Positions 1 through 12,999 of a DNA stretch of 62,399 nucleotides are shown here, piece by piece. How positions within the stretch are numbered: the stretch's first letter is position 1; the number at the start of each line of letters is the position of its first letter. The stretch is from the NCBI RefSeq assembly GCF_000164135.1, contig NZ_GG770555.1, positions 246,200-308,598 on the forward strand, given 5' to 3'. The position numbers were made by a program, and so were the translations under genes. This DNA comes from Mycobacterium parascrofulaceum ATCC BAA-614 (lineage in GTDB: Bacteria > Actinomycetota > Actinomycetes > Mycobacteriales > Mycobacteriaceae). The notes under the pieces were generated by a model, which worked only from the letters and a program-made list of their open reading frames with translations, was not told the origin of the DNA and searched no databases.

Positions 1-593
1 GCACGCTGGACCGCGCCACGGCCGACGCGGTGGCCCGGCACCTGGTCGCCGCCGGCGAGCTGCTCGACGAGGACCCGGAGGCGGCGCTGAGCCATGCCCG
101 CGCGGCGCGCGCCCGGTCCAGCCGGATCGCCGCGATCCGGGAGGCGGTCGGCATCGCCGCCTACCACTGCGGCGACTGGGCCCAGGCGCTGGCCGAGTTG
201 CGCGCCGCCCGCAGGATGGGCAGCAAGTCCAACCTGCTCGCCCTGATCGCGGATTGCGAACGGGGACTGGGCCGCCCGGAGCGGGCGATCGAGCTGGCGC
301 GCGGGCCGGAGGCGGCCCAGCTCACCGGCGACGACGCCGACGAGCTGCGCATCGTCGCGGCCGGCGCGCGCGCGGACCTCGGGCAGCTCGAGCAGGCGCT
401 GACGGTTCTTTCCACGCCGCAGCTGGACCCGGGCCGCCAGGGCTCGACGGCGGCGCGGCTGTTCTACGCCTACGCCGACACGCTGCTGGCGCTGGGCCGC
501 AACGACGAAGCGCTGCAATGGTTTTTGCGCTCGGCGGCCGCCGACGTCGAAGGCGTCACCGACGCCGAAGACCGGGTCAGCGAGCTCGGCTGA
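1..593 (+). CDS. TPR-repeat protein, 5' end outside window (Rv1691-like)
   Basis: The frame is open from the first bases of the window and ends at TGA 591-593, so the start codon lies upstream. About 196 residues are visible. They are helical and rich in Ala, Leu and Arg, with repeated tetratricopeptide-like pairs such as 'ALAELRAARRMG' and 'YADTLLALGRNDEALQWF'. TPR proteins are scaffolds for protein-protein contacts; no catalytic motif is seen. It is followed one base later by the HAD phosphatase gene, so the two are probably co-transcribed. The order matches Rv1691-Rv1692 of M. tuberculosis from memory. Partner and function are unknown. Confidence 0.75.
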   Translation, partial: TLDRATADAVARHLVAAGELLDEDPEAALSHARAARARSSRIAAIREAVGIAAYHCGDWAQALAELRAARRMGSKSNLLALIADCERGLGRPERAIELARGPEAAQLTGDDADELRIVAAGARADLGQLEQALTVLSTPQLDPGRQGSTAARLFYAYADTLLALGRNDEALQWFLRSAAADVEGVTDAEDRVSELG

Positions 594-594
594 G

Positions 595-1596
595 ATGACC
601 AGCATTGCGTGCCAATACGATTGCCTGCTGCTCGACCTCGACGGGACGTTGTTCCGCGGCCGGCGGGCCACCGAGGGCGCCGTGCAGGCGCTGGCCGAGG
701 TGCGCAGCCGGGCGTTCTTCGTCACCAACAACGCGTCGCGCAGCGCCGCCGAGGTGGCGGCGCACCTGAACGAACTCGGCTTCACCGCCACCGCCGACGA
801 CGTGGCCACCAGCGCCCAGAGCGCGGCCCGGCTGCTGGCCGCGCAGCTGCCGGCGGGGTCGCCGGTGCTGATCGTCGGCACCGACGCCCTGGCCGGCGAG
901 GTCGCCGCCGTCGGCCTGCGCCCGGTGCGCCGCTACGACGACGACCCGGTCGCCGTCGTCCAGGGCCTGTCCACGACCATCGGCTGGCCGGACCTCGCCG
1001 AGGCCGCGCTGGCCATCCGGTCCGGCGCACTGTGGGTGGCGGCCAACGTCGACCCGACGCTGCCGACCGAGCGGGGCCTGCTGCCGGGCAACGGGTCGAT
1101 GGTCGCGGCGCTGCGCGCGGCCACCGGCGCCGAGCCCCAGGTCGCGGGCAAACCCGCGCCCGCGCTGCTCACCGACGCCGCGGCCCGGGGCGATTTCCGC
1201 GCGCCGCTGGTCGTCGGCGACCGGCTGGACACCGACATCGAGGGCGCCAACGCGGCCAAGCTGCCCAGCCTGATGGTGCTCACCGGGGTCAGCTCCGCGC
1301 GGGACGCGGTGTACGCCGACCCGGCGCACCGGCCCACCTATATCGGCCACGACCTGCGCGCGCTGCACGCCGACGCCGAGCGGCTCGCGGTCGGGCCCCA
1401 GCCGGGCTGGCGCGTCGAGGTCGGGGAGCGGGCCGTGACGGTCAGCGGCGACGGCCCCGACGACGGCGACGGCCTCGCGATCGTCCGGGCGGTAGCCGGC
1501 GCGGTGTGGAGCGCCGGCTCGGACGGGCGTCCGGTGGGCGTCGAGGCTGGCGACGCGCGCGCCCGCGAGGCGCTGCGGCGCTGGTCTCTGGACTAG
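595..1596 (+). CDS. HAD-family phosphatase, probable glycerol-3-phosphate phosphatase (Rv1692-like)
   Basis: The protein has 333 residues. HAD motif I is near the N-terminus (DLDGT, about residues 15-19), the Lys motif is 'GKPAP' and motif IV is 'VGDRLDTDI', giving the Asp nucleophile and Mg-binding aspartates of NagD/PGP-type phosphatases with a C2 cap. The M. tuberculosis homologue Rv1692 has been described as a glycerol-3-phosphate phosphatase that recycles glycerol from phospholipid turnover. I assign this role by family knowledge and synteny; substrate is not provable from the sequence. The start ATG lies one base after the stop of the TPR gene. The tail beyond about residue 260 is an extra domain found in the mycobacterial form. 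Confidence 0.85.
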   Translation: MTSIACQYDCLLLDLDGTLFRGRRATEGAVQALAEVRSRAFFVTNNASRSAAEVAAHLNELGFTATADDVATSAQSAARLLAAQLPAGSPVLIVGTDALAGEVAAVGLRPVRRYDDDPVAVVQGLSTTIGWPDLAEAALAIRSGALWVAANVDPTLPTERGLLPGNGSMVAALRAATGAEPQVAGKPAPALLTDAAARGDFRAPLVVGDRLDTDIEGANAAKLPSLMVLTGVSSARDAVYADPAHRPTYIGHDLRALHADAERLAVGPQPGWRVEVGERAVTVSGDGPDDGDGLAIVRAVAGAVWSAGSDGRPVGVEAGDARAREALRRWSLD

Positions 1597-1608
1597 CGTA
1601 AGAGCGCA

Positions 1609-1794
1609 ATGACTATCGATCCTGAAGAGATTCGCGCGGAAATCGACGCCCTGCTGGCCCGGCTGCCGGAGCCGGGTGCCGGGGACACCCCCGACAACCA
1701 GCCTTCGCTCTCCGAGCTCGAAGAGATAGCGCGCCGCCTTTCCGAGGCGCACGACGTGCTGCTGGCCGCGCTGGAGTCGGCGGAGAAGGGCTGA
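1609..1794 (+). CDS. Small conserved protein (Rv1693-like)
   Basis: A 61-residue acidic protein starting at ATG 1609, 12 bases after the phosphatase stop, and ending just before tlyA. It reads as two amphipathic helices with a Pro/Gly-rich break ('LPEPGAGDTPDN'), and the C-terminal helix contains 'SEAHDVLLAALES'. There is no signal peptide or membrane segment. Position and size match Rv1693, a hypothetical gene between the phosphatase and tlyA. Function is unknown; its conserved place in a tight operon supports a real gene. Confidence 0.75.
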   Translation: MTIDPEEIRAEIDALLARLPEPGAGDTPDNQPSLSELEEIARRLSEAHDVLLAALESAEKG

Positions 1795-1802
1795 GTGCCC
1801 GC

Positions 1803-2612
1803 GTGTCGCGCCGCGCCCGTGTCGACGCCGAGCTGGTCCGCCGCGGCCTCGCGCGGTCGCGTCAGCAAGCCGCCGAGTTGATCGGTGCCGGGCGGGTCAG
1901 CATCGACGGCCTGCCGGCGCGCAAGCCCGGCACCGCCGTCGCCGTCACCGCGGCCCTGACCGTCGCCGACGACGGCGAACGGGGCTGGGTGTCCCGCGGC
2001 GCGCACAAGCTCATCGGCGCGCTGGACGCCTTCGGGATCCCGGTGGCGGGCCGGCGCTGTCTGGACGCCGGGGCGTCGACGGGTGGGTTCACCGAGGTGT
2101 TGCTGCACCGCGGGGCCGCCGAGGTGGTCGCCGTGGACGTCGGATACGGCCAGCTGGCGTGGTCGCTGCGCTGCGACCCGCGGGTCGTGGTCGTCGAGCG
2201 GACGAACGTCCGCGACCTGTCGCCGGAGGCGATCGGCGGGCCGGTCGACCTGATCGTGGCCGACCTGTCGTTCATTTCGCTGGCCAGCGTGTTGCCCGCG
2301 CTGGCTGGATGTGCTTCGCCCACTGCGGATATCGTTCCCATGGTGAAGCCGCAGTTCGAGGTGGGCAAGGGCCGGGTGGGGCCGGGCGGGGTCGTGCACG
2401 ACCCCGGCCTGCGCGCCGACGCCGTGCTGGCCGTGGCGCGGCGCGCCGGCGAGCTGGGCTGGCACACCGTCGGGGCCACCGCCAGTCCGCTGCCCGGCCC
2501 GTCGGGCAATGTCGAATACTTCCTGTGGCTGCGCGCCCAGACCGATCGGGGATTGGTGGATGACGAGTTGGTGGCCGCGGTGCAGCGCGCGGTGAAAGAG
2601 GGCCCGCAATGA
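1803..2612 (+). CDS. tlyA: 16S/23S rRNA 2'-O-methyltransferase TlyA
   Basis: A 269-residue protein with an N-terminal S4 RNA-binding domain (about residues 1-60, '[18 protein letters not shown]') and a C-terminal Rossmann FtsJ-like methyltransferase with SAM motif '[15 protein letters not shown]'. TlyA methylates ribose 2'-OH in 16S and 23S rRNA of mycobacteria, and its loss gives capreomycin and viomycin resistance (family knowledge). The GTG start at 1803 gives an N-terminus aligning with M. tuberculosis TlyA (268 aa) from memory. The stop overlaps the next ATG as ATGA, so NAD kinase is likely translationally coupled. All motifs look intact. Confidence 0.95.
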   Translation: MSRRARVDAELVRRGLARSRQQAAELIGAGRVSIDGLPARKPGTAVAVTAALTVADDGERGWVSRGAHKLIGALDAFGIPVAGRRCLDAGASTGGFTEVLLHRGAAEVVAVDVGYGQLAWSLRCDPRVVVVERTNVRDLSPEAIGGPVDLIVADLSFISLASVLPALAGCASPTADIVPMVKPQFEVGKGRVGPGGVVHDPGLRADAVLAVARRAGELGWHTVGATASPLPGPSGNVEYFLWLRAQTDRGLVDDELVAAVQRAVKEGPQ

Positions 2613-3541
2613 CCGCATCAGCCGAGCACCGCACCGTGCTGATGGTGGTGCACACCGGTCGCGAGGAGGCCACCGAGACCGCGGCCCGCGTGCAGAAAGT
2701 CCTGGGCGACAACGACATCGCCCTTCGCGTCCTGTCCGCCGAGGCGGTCGACCGCGGCTCGCTGCACGTGGCCCCCGACGACATCCGGGCGATGGGCGTC
2801 GAGATCGAGGTGGTCGACGCGGATCCGCAGGCCGCCCACGGTTGCGAGCTGGTGCTGGTGCTCGGCGGGGACGGCACGTTCCTGCGCGCGGCCGAACTGG
2901 CCCGCAACGCCGGAATCCCGGTGCTGGGCGTCAACCTGGGCCGGATCGGTTTCCTGGCCGAGGCCGAGGCCGAACACATCGACCGGGTGCTCGACCACGT
3001 CGTCGCCAGGGACTACCGGGTCGAGGACCGCCTGACGCTGGACGTGGTCGTGCGCGCGGGCGGCCGGGAACTCGAACACGGGTGGGCGCTCAACGAAGTC
3101 AGCCTGGAGAAGGGGCCGCGGCTGGGCGTGCTCGGCGTGGTCGTCGAGATCGAGGGCCGGCCGGTGTCGTCGTTCGGGTGTGACGGGGTGCTGGTCTCGA
3201 CGCCCACCGGGTCCACCGCCTACGCGTTCTCCGCGGGCGGCCCCGTGCTGTGGCCCGACCTCGAGGCAATCCTCGTGGTGCCCAACAACGCTCACGCGCT
3301 GTTCGGCCGGCCGATGGTCACCAGCCCGAACGCCACCATCGCGATCGAGATCGAGGCGGACGGTCACGACGCCCTGGTGTTCTGCGACGGTCGCCGGGAA
3401 ATGCTGATCCCCGCGGGCAGCCGGATCGAGGTGCGGCGGTGCGACACACCGGTGAAGTGGGCGCGGCTGGACAGCGCGCCGTTCACCGACCGGTTGGTGC
3501 GCAAATTCCGGTTGCCGGTCACCGGGTGGCGCGGGAAGTAG
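2609..3541 (+). CDS. nadK: ATP/polyphosphate NAD kinase
   Basis: A 310-residue cytosolic enzyme that phosphorylates NAD to NADP. The 'GGDGTFLRA' motif (about residues 86-94) carries the catalytic Asp and the diacylglycerol kinase-like P-loop substitute, followed by '[10 protein letters not shown]' and the 'NEVSL' and '[15 protein letters not shown]' signatures of NadK. Length fits the mycobacterial enzyme (about 307 aa). The ATG overlaps the tlyA stop, and the TAG at 3539-3541 abuts the recN ATG, so the three form one operon. Confidence 0.95.
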   Translation: MTASAEHRTVLMVVHTGREEATETAARVQKVLGDNDIALRVLSAEAVDRGSLHVAPDDIRAMGVEIEVVDADPQAAHGCELVLVLGGDGTFLRAAELARNAGIPVLGVNLGRIGFLAEAEAEHIDRVLDHVVARDYRVEDRLTLDVVVRAGGRELEHGWALNEVSLEKGPRLGVLGVVVEIEGRPVSSFGCDGVLVSTPTGSTAYAFSAGGPVLWPDLEAILVVPNNAHALFGRPMVTSPNATIAIEIEADGHDALVFCDGRREMLIPAGSRIEVRRCDTPVKWARLDSAPFTDRLVRKFRLPVTGWRGK

Positions 3542-5296
<1,755 letters not shown>

Positions 5297-5400
5297 CCCG
5301 GCTTCCCTCGCGAGCGACCGTGTTTGCACGCCGACACGCCGCATAACCCGTACATATGGGGACCCTCGCGCGACGCGGCCGCAGCCAACCCGTTAGGCGC

Positions 5401-5428
5401 TTGTGACTAATGGGACACTAGATAACTT
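5401..5428 (+). promoter_or_regulatory. Possible sigma-A type promoter before steA
   Basis: In the 195-base recN-steA gap a -35-like TTGTGA (5401-5406) and a -10-like TAACTT (5423-5428) are separated by 16 bases, about 65 bases upstream of the steA ATG. The match is modest. The rest of the gap holds no gene. Confidence 0.3.
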
Positions 5429-5491
5429 CTGAGGCTAATGTTACGGCGCGCCTCCACGTCTCCCCTGGGCATCACCGACAGAATCGCCCCC

Positions 5492-6673
5492 ATGAAGATG
5501 TCAGGCCTGCTAACCCGTAACACCGCCCGGCCGGGTCTCGTCGGCACCGCCAGGGTGGACCGGAACATCGACCGATTGCTGCGCAGGGTGTGCCCCGGCG
5601 ACATCGTGGTGCTCGACGTCCTCGATCTGGACCGCATCACGGCGGACGCCCTGGTGGAGGCCGATATCGCCGCGGTCGTCAACGCCTCGCCGTCGGTGTC
5701 GGGCCGCTACCCGAACATGGGCCCGGAGGTGCTGGTCAACAACGGGGTCACCCTGATCGACGAGACCGGACCCGACATCTTCAAGAAGGTCAAGGACGGC
5801 GCCAAGATCCGGCTGTACGAGGGCGGCGTGTATTCCGGCGACCGCAGGCTGGTCCGCGGCACCGAGCGCACCGACCACGACATCGCGGACCTGATGCGCG
5901 AGGCCAAGAGCGGCCTGTCCGCGCACCTGGAGGCGTTCGCCGGCAACACGATCGAGTTCATCAAGAGCGAGAGCCCGCTGTTGATCGACGGCATCGGGAT
6001 CCCCGACATCGACGTCGACCTGCGGCGCCGGCACGTGGTGATCGTCGCCGACGAACCCAGCGCCGAGGAGGACCTGAAGTCCCTCAAGCCGTTCATCAAG
6101 GAGTACCAGCCGGTGCTCTTCGGCGTCGGCAGCGGCGCGGATGTGTTGCGCAAGGCGGGGTATCGGCCCCAGGTCATCGTGGGCGACCCCGACCACATCA
6201 GCGCCGACGCCCTCAAGTGCGGCGCCCAGGTCGTCCTGCCCGCCGACGCCGACGGCCACGCGCCCGGCCTGGAACGCATCCAGGACCTCGGCGTCGGGGC
6301 GATGACCTTCCCCGCCGCGGGCTCGGCGATCGACCTGGCCCTGCTGCTGGCCGACCACCACGGCGCCGCGCTGCTGGTGACGGCGGGCCACACCGCCAAC
6401 ATCGAGACGTTCTTCGACCGCACCCGCGCGCACAGCAACCCGTCGACCTTCCTGACCCGGCTGCGGGTGGGGGAGAAGGTGGTGGACGCCAAGGCCGTGG
6501 CCACCCTGTACCGCAACCACATCTCGGCGGGCGCCATCGCGCTGCTGGCGCTCACGATGCTGATCGCCGTCATCGTCGCCCTGTGGGTGTCGCGCAGCGA
6601 CGGCGTGGTCCTGCACTGGGTCACCGACTACTGGAACCATTTCTCCCTCTGGATTCAGCACTTGGTGACGTAG
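5492..6673 (+). CDS. steA: SteA-like cell-division/septation protein (Rv1697-like)
   Basis: The protein has 393 residues from ATG 5492 (MKMSGLL), chosen because it aligns with the M. tuberculosis Rv1697 N-terminus as I recall it; an in-frame upstream start at 5438 is possible. The soluble N-terminal part (about residues 20-340) resembles a thiamin pyrophosphokinase-like fold. One membrane helix follows near residues 350-372 ('GAIALLALTMLIAVIVALWV'), then a short C-terminal tail. SteA with SteB (the mctB/Rv1698-type partner encoded next) is reported to form a complex at the septum in corynebacteria, supporting cell separation. The neighbour at 6682 fits that pairing. Confidence 0.8.
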   Translation: MKMSGLLTRNTARPGLVGTARVDRNIDRLLRRVCPGDIVVLDVLDLDRITADALVEADIAAVVNASPSVSGRYPNMGPEVLVNNGVTLIDETGPDIFKKVKDGAKIRLYEGGVYSGDRRLVRGTERTDHDIADLMREAKSGLSAHLEAFAGNTIEFIKSESPLLIDGIGIPDIDVDLRRRHVVIVADEPSAEEDLKSLKPFIKEYQPVLFGVGSGADVLRKAGYRPQVIVGDPDHISADALKCGAQVVLPADADGHAPGLERIQDLGVGAMTFPAAGSAIDLALLLADHHGAALLVTAGHTANIETFFDRTRAHSNPSTFLTRLRVGEKVVDAKAVATLYRNHISAGAIALLALTMLIAVIVALWVSRSDGVVLHWVTDYWNHFSLWIQHLVT

Positions 6674-6681
6674 GGCCGACG

Positions 6682-7626
6682 ATGATCTCGCTGCGTCAAC
6701 ACGCGTTATCGCTGGCCGCCGTCTTCCTGGCGTTGGCCGTGGGGGTCGTGCTCGGTTCCGGCCTGCTGTCCGACACCCTGCTGTCCAGCCTGCGTGACGA
6801 GAAGCGGGACCTGCACACCCAGATCAACGGGCTCAACGACCAGAAGAATGTGCTGAACGAAAAGCTCACCGCCGCAAACAGTTTCGACACCCAACTGGCC
6901 GGCCGGATGCTGCACGACGCGCTGGGCGGCAAGTCGGTGGTGGTGTTCCGCACCCCCGACGCCCACGACGACGACGTCGCCGCGGTGACCAAGTTCATCG
7001 GTCAGGCCGGCGGCGCGGTGACCGGGACCGTGTCGCTGACGAACGAGTTCGTCGAGGCCAACTCCGCGGAGAAGCTGCAGACGGTGGTGAACTCCTCGAT
7101 CCTGCCGGCCGGTCAGCAGCTGAGCACCAAGCTCGTCGACCAGGGCTCGCAGGCCGGCGACCTGATGGGCATCGCCCTGCTGATCAACGCCAATCCCGCG
7201 GTGCCGCCGGCCGAGGAGGCCCAGCGCGACACCGTGCTGGCGGCGCTGCGCGACACGGGATTCATCACCTATCAGCCCGCCGAACACATGGGCGCGGCCA
7301 ACGCCGCGCTGATCGTCACCGGCGGCTCGCTGCCCCAGGACGCCGGCAACCGCGGCGTCAGCGTCGCCCGGTTCGCCGCCGCCATGGCGCCGCACGGCTC
7401 GGGCACCCTGCTCGCCGGGCGGGACGGTTCGGCGACGGGGGCGGCGGCCGTCGCCGTGACGCGCGCCGACGCGGCGATGAACTCCGCGGTCAGCACCGTC
7501 GACGACGTCGACACCGCGCCCGGGCGGATCACCGCCGTGCTGGGCCTGCACGACCTGGTCAACGGCGGACACGCCGGCCAGTACGGCACCGGTCACGGCG
7601 CGACGTCGATCACGGTGCCCCAGTAG
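6682..7626 (+). CDS. mctB: MctB/SteB-like outer-membrane-associated protein (Rv1698-like)
   Basis: The protein has 314 residues, the same length I recall for Rv1698. The N-terminus has a signal-anchor helix ('[20 protein letters not shown]'), then a coiled coil (about residues 35-70, 'EKRDLHTQINGLNDQKNVLNEKL') and a long exported domain. M. tuberculosis Rv1698 (MctB) has been linked to copper resistance and described as an outer-membrane channel; its corynebacterial counterpart SteB binds SteA. The ATG at 6682 is 8 bases after the steA stop, so the two are co-transcribed. Which role dominates cannot be told from sequence. Confidence 0.8.
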   Translation: MISLRQHALSLAAVFLALAVGVVLGSGLLSDTLLSSLRDEKRDLHTQINGLNDQKNVLNEKLTAANSFDTQLAGRMLHDALGGKSVVVFRTPDAHDDDVAAVTKFIGQAGGAVTGTVSLTNEFVEANSAEKLQTVVNSSILPAGQQLSTKLVDQGSQAGDLMGIALLINANPAVPPAEEAQRDTVLAALRDTGFITYQPAEHMGAANAALIVTGGSLPQDAGNRGVSVARFAAAMAPHGSGTLLAGRDGSATGAAAVAVTRADAAMNSAVSTVDDVDTAPGRITAVLGLHDLVNGGHAGQYGTGHGATSITVPQ

Positions 7627-7661
7627 CGGGCGTGTTTCCACGGCGCCGCGGTCGTGGATGT

Positions 7662-7667
7662 TAGGGT
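7662..7667 (+). promoter_or_regulatory. Candidate -10 element upstream of pyrG
   Basis: TAGGGT at 7662-7667 fits the TANNNT -10 common in mycobacteria and lies 81 bases before the pyrG GTG, inside the 121-base mctB-pyrG gap. No convincing -35 is present. Confidence 0.25.
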
Positions 7668-7708
7668 GGGTTTCCGTGGGTCGGCAGGCCCAACTAGTTA
7701 TTCGCTAG

Positions 7709-10111
<2,403 letters not shown>

Positions 10112-10115
<4 letters not shown>

Positions 10116-11053
10116 CAACGGCGGCCCTGGATACCCAACTGCAGGGCTACCTGGACCACCTCACCATCGAGCGGGGCGTCGCGGCGAACACGCTGAGCTC
10201 CTATCGACGCGACCTGCGCCGCTACACAAAGCACCTGTCGGACCGCGGAATTCACGACCTGGCCAAGGTCGGCGAGGACGACGTCAGCGAGTTCCTGGTG
10301 GCGCTGCGCCGCGGCGACCCGGACGCGGGAACCGCCGCGCTGTCCGCGGTGTCGGCGGCCCGGGCCCTGATCGCGGTGCGCGGCCTGCACCGGTTCGCCG
10401 CCGCCGAGGGGCTCGCCGAGCTGGACGTCGCGCGGGCCGTGCGGCCCCCCACACCCGGTCGCCGGCTGCCCAAGAGCCTGACCATCGACCAGGTGCTGGC
10501 CTTGCTGGAGGGGGCGGGCGGCGACAGCGCGTCCGACGGCCCGCTCACGCTGCGCAACCGGGCGCTGCTGGAGCTGCTGTACTCCACCGGCGCGCGGATC
10601 TCCGAGGCCGTCGGCCTCGACGTCGACGACGTCGACAGCCGGGCCAGGTCGGTGCTGCTGCGCGGCAAGGGCGGCAAGCAGCGGCTGGTGCCGGTCGGGC
10701 GGCCCGCCGTGCAGGCGCTGGACGCCTACCTGGTGCGCGGCCGCCCGGACCTGGCCCGCCGCGGCCGCGGGACACCGGCCATCTTCCTCAACGTGCGCGG
10801 CGGGCGGCTGTCGCGGCAAAGCGCCTGGCAGGTGCTGCAGGACGCCGCCGAGCGCGCCGGGATCAGCTCGGGCGTCTCGCCGCACATGCTGCGGCACTCG
10901 TTCGCCACCCACCTGCTCGAGGGCGGCGCCGACGTCCGGGTGGTGCAGGAGTTGCTGGGGCACGCCTCGGTGACGACGACGCAGATCTACACGATGGTCA
11001 CCGTGCACGCGCTGCGCGAGGTGTGGGCCGGCGCCCACCCGCGCGCGCAGTAA
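10112..11053 (+). CDS. xerD: Tyrosine recombinase XerD
   Basis: A 313-residue site-specific recombinase resolving chromosome dimers at dif with XerC. The N-terminal SAM-like core-binding domain covers about residues 5-105. The catalytic domain holds the expected residues: Arg in 'STGARISEA', Lys in 'GKGGKQR', '[10 protein letters not shown]', '[13 protein letters not shown]' with the nucleophile Tyr. Its place in the housekeeping operon shows it is the chromosomal recombinase and not a phage integrase. It ends 5 bases from the stop of the convergent methyltransferase gene; no terminator hairpin fits between them. Confidence 0.93.
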
Positions 11054-11058
11054 TTGCG

Positions 11059-11811
11059 TCAGCCGACGAACTCGGACTCCAGCACGAGGTCGGACACCAG
11101 CGACTGGTATTCCAGGTGCGCCTTGTGCTCGACGGTGTTCCAGCGCTTGCCCTGCTGCTGTCGCATGTACGCGCGGTACTTCGGCGCGCCCGGCACCCGG
11201 ACGTTGTCGGCGACCACGATCGCGCCGGGGCGCAACCAGCCGCGCGCCATGATGCTGTGCAGGTCGTCCAGGTAGGCGTCCTTGTCGTGGTCGAGGAACA
11301 CGAAGTCGAGGGCGCCGGCCGCGAACCCGTGCTCGGCGGCCAGCGCGTCCAGCGTGCGTCCGCCGTCGCCGATGGTGCCGACGACGCACGTCACCCGGTC
11401 GGCGACGCCGGCGTGGGCCCAGATCCGTCGGGCGTTGGCGGCGTTGGCCTCGGCCAGCTCCACCGAGTACACCTTGGCCTGCGGGGCGGCCCGGGCGATG
11501 CGCAGCGCGCCGTATCCCACGTAGGTGCCCAGCTCGAGCGCCACCGCCGGGTCGGCCCGGCGCACCGCGGCGTCGAGGAATCGGCCCTTCTCGTCGCCGA
11601 CGTTGATCAAGATCGACTTCTCGTAGGCGAACTTGTCGATCGTCGCCAGCACGTCGTCGATGTCGCCGGCCCGGGCGTTGCCCAGGACGTAGTCCGCGGC
11701 GGCGGCTTCGCGGCCGTCGCCGATCTGCCCCGTCGTCGTGATGTTGCGGGCCCCGGTCGCCATCCGCCAGACCGACCACCGCAGCAGGGGAATCCGTCGC
11801 TTGAGATCCAT
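11059..11811 (-). CDS. Class I SAM-dependent O-methyltransferase (Rv1703c-like)
   Basis: A 250-residue cytosolic protein of the catechol/caffeoyl-CoA O-methyltransferase type. The SAM motif is 'ALELGTYVGYGALRIA', followed by the acidic 'YSVELAEANAANARRI' and metal-binding 'FVFLDHDKDAYLDDL' (Asp triad) and 'VVADNVRVPG'. The start at ATG 11811 (MDLKRRIP) avoids an unlikely Arg/Pro-rich upstream extension. M. tuberculosis Rv1703c is annotated as catechol-O-methyltransferase. The natural acceptor is unknown. It faces xerD and is divergent from the parA-scp operon. Confidence 0.8.
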   Translation of the reverse strand: MDLKRRIPLLRWSVWRMATGARNITTTGQIGDGREAAAADYVLGNARAGDIDDVLATIDKFAYEKSILINVGDEKGRFLDAAVRRADPAVALELGTYVGYGALRIARAAPQAKVYSVELAEANAANARRIWAHAGVADRVTCVVGTIGDGGRTLDALAAEHGFAAGALDFVFLDHDKDAYLDDLHSIMARGWLRPGAIVVADNVRVPGAPKYRAYMRQQQGKRWNTVEHKAHLEYQSLVSDLVLESEFVG

Positions 11812-11847
11812 GACGACACAGTAGTGCGGGCGGCCGGCGGGCCGCGG

Positions 11848-11912
11848 GCGCCGAGATGGCGGCCACGGTCGTCGCCGCGCCGGGATCGCGACCCTCGCGG
11901 CAATCTCGGCGC
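11848..11912. repeat. 65-bp imperfect palindrome in the methyltransferase/parA gap
   Basis: Outer arms GCGCCGAGAT (11848-11857) and ATCTCGGCGC (11903-11912) are perfect complements. Inner GGTCG (11867-11871) and CGACC (11889-11893) also pair, and the 9-base segments between them match at 5 of 9. The result is a hairpin with 24-base arms and a 17-base loop. There is no T-tract, so it is not a classic terminator. It may be a copy of a dispersed mycobacterial palindromic element. Confidence 0.6.
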
Positions 11913-11926
11913 GGCACCGCCGCCGC

Positions 11927-11944
11927 GATATCGCCCGCGATATC
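11927..11944. repeat. Perfect 18-bp palindrome upstream of parA operon
   Basis: GATATCGC-CC-GCGATATC has 8-base perfect arms and a 2-base centre. It lies 116 bases upstream of the methyltransferase start and 189 bases upstream of the parA ATG, so it could be an operator for either divergent unit. It does not resemble parS. The rest of the 11,812-12,132 gap holds no gene; a further inverted pair ACCAGCG/CGCTGGT lies at 12,022-12,051. Confidence 0.5.
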
Positions 11945-12132
11945 AACTTTGAAACCGTCCCACCACCTCCCCGATGATGCTGCTGTGACAGCTGTTAACG
12001 ATCACCGCCGCCAGCCGCGCTACCAGCGCAAATCCGGCGAAATTCGCTGGTGAATTGCCTGCGGGTCGCCCGGCTTCCGCGCGTGAACCCGTTAGACTTT
12101 CGGTCGATGTTCACCTCCCGAACACCCCCGCC

Positions 12133-12999
12133 ATGATGACTGAGCAGCCGGACAGCGGCGTCGAGCTCGGTCTGACCGGGCGGCCGCCGCGGGCGATCCC
12201 GGAACCGCAGCCGCGCACCTCGCACGGCCCGGCCAAGGTCGTCGCGATGTGCAACCAGAAGGGCGGCGTCGGGAAGACCACGTCGACGATCAACCTGGGC
12301 GCGGCGCTCGCCGAATACGGCCGGCGGGTGCTGCTGGTGGACATGGACCCACAGGGCGCGCTGTCCGCCGGGCTCGGCGTCCCGCACTACGAGTTGGAGA
12401 AGACCATCCACAACGTGCTGGTCGAGCCGCGGGTGTCGATCGACGACGTGCTGCTGCAGACCCGGATCAAGTACATGGACCTGGTGCCCAGCAACATCGA
12501 CCTGTCCGCGGCCGAGATCCAGCTGGTCAACGAGGTGGGCCGGGAACAGACCCTGGGCCGGGCGCTGCACCCGGTGCTGGACCGCTACGACTACGTGCTG
12601 ATCGACTGCCAGCCGTCGCTGGGCCTGCTCACGGTCAACGGCCTGGCCTGCGCCGACGGCGTGGTGATCCCCACCGAATGCGAGTTCTTCTCGCTGCGCG
12701 GCCTGGCGCTGCTGACCGACACCGTCGACAAGGTGCGCGACCGGCTCAACCCGAAGCTGGAGATCAGCGGCATCCTGCTCACCCGCTACGACCCGCGCAC
12801 CGTCAACGCGCGCGAGGTGATGGCCCGCGTGGTCGAGCGGTTCGGCGACCTGGTGTTCGACACCGTGATCACCCGGACCGTCCGCTTCCCGGAGACCAGC
12901 GTGGCCGGCGAACCGATCACCACGTGGGCCCCGAAGTCGGCGGGCGCCATCGCTTACCGCGCCCTGGCCCGCGAGTTCATCGACCGATTCGGCGCGTGA
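12133..12999 (+). CDS. ParA/Soj-like ATPase (Rv1708-like)
   Basis: A 288-residue Walker-type ATPase. The deviant Walker A 'QKGGVGKTTSTINLG' is about residue 43 onward, the A' motif is 'LLVDMDPQGALSAG' and the Walker B region is 'YVLIDCQPSLGLLTVN'. It is the second ParA-like protein of mycobacteria, encoded with scpA and scpB and not at the origin, so a role with condensin loading or segregation is inferred from context. ATG 12133 was chosen since upstream in-frame codons give a low-complexity leader; a few residues either way are uncertain. Its stop overlaps the scpA GTG. Confidence 0.88.
   Translation: MMTEQPDSGVELGLTGRPPRAIPEPQPRTSHGPAKVVAMCNQKGGVGKTTSTINLGAALAEYGRRVLLVDMDPQGALSAGLGVPHYELEKTIHNVLVEPRVSIDDVLLQTRIKYMDLVPSNIDLSAAEIQLVNEVGREQTLGRALHPVLDRYDYVLIDCQPSLGLLTVNGLACADGVVIPTECEFFSLRGLALLTDTVDKVRDRLNPKLEISGILLTRYDPRTVNAREVMARVVERFGDLVFDTVITRTVRFPETSVAGEPITTWAPKSAGAIAYRALAREFIDRFGA

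Noticed and set aside
5297..5491. Motif gcgagcgaccgtgtttgc in the recN-steA gap as a dispersed repeat
   Set aside because: It reminded me of intergenic repeats in mycobacteria, but no second copy occurs in the window, so it cannot be supported.
11053..11059. Rho-independent terminator between xerD and the convergent methyltransferase
   Set aside because: The stops are only 5 bases apart and no GC hairpin with T-tract is present.
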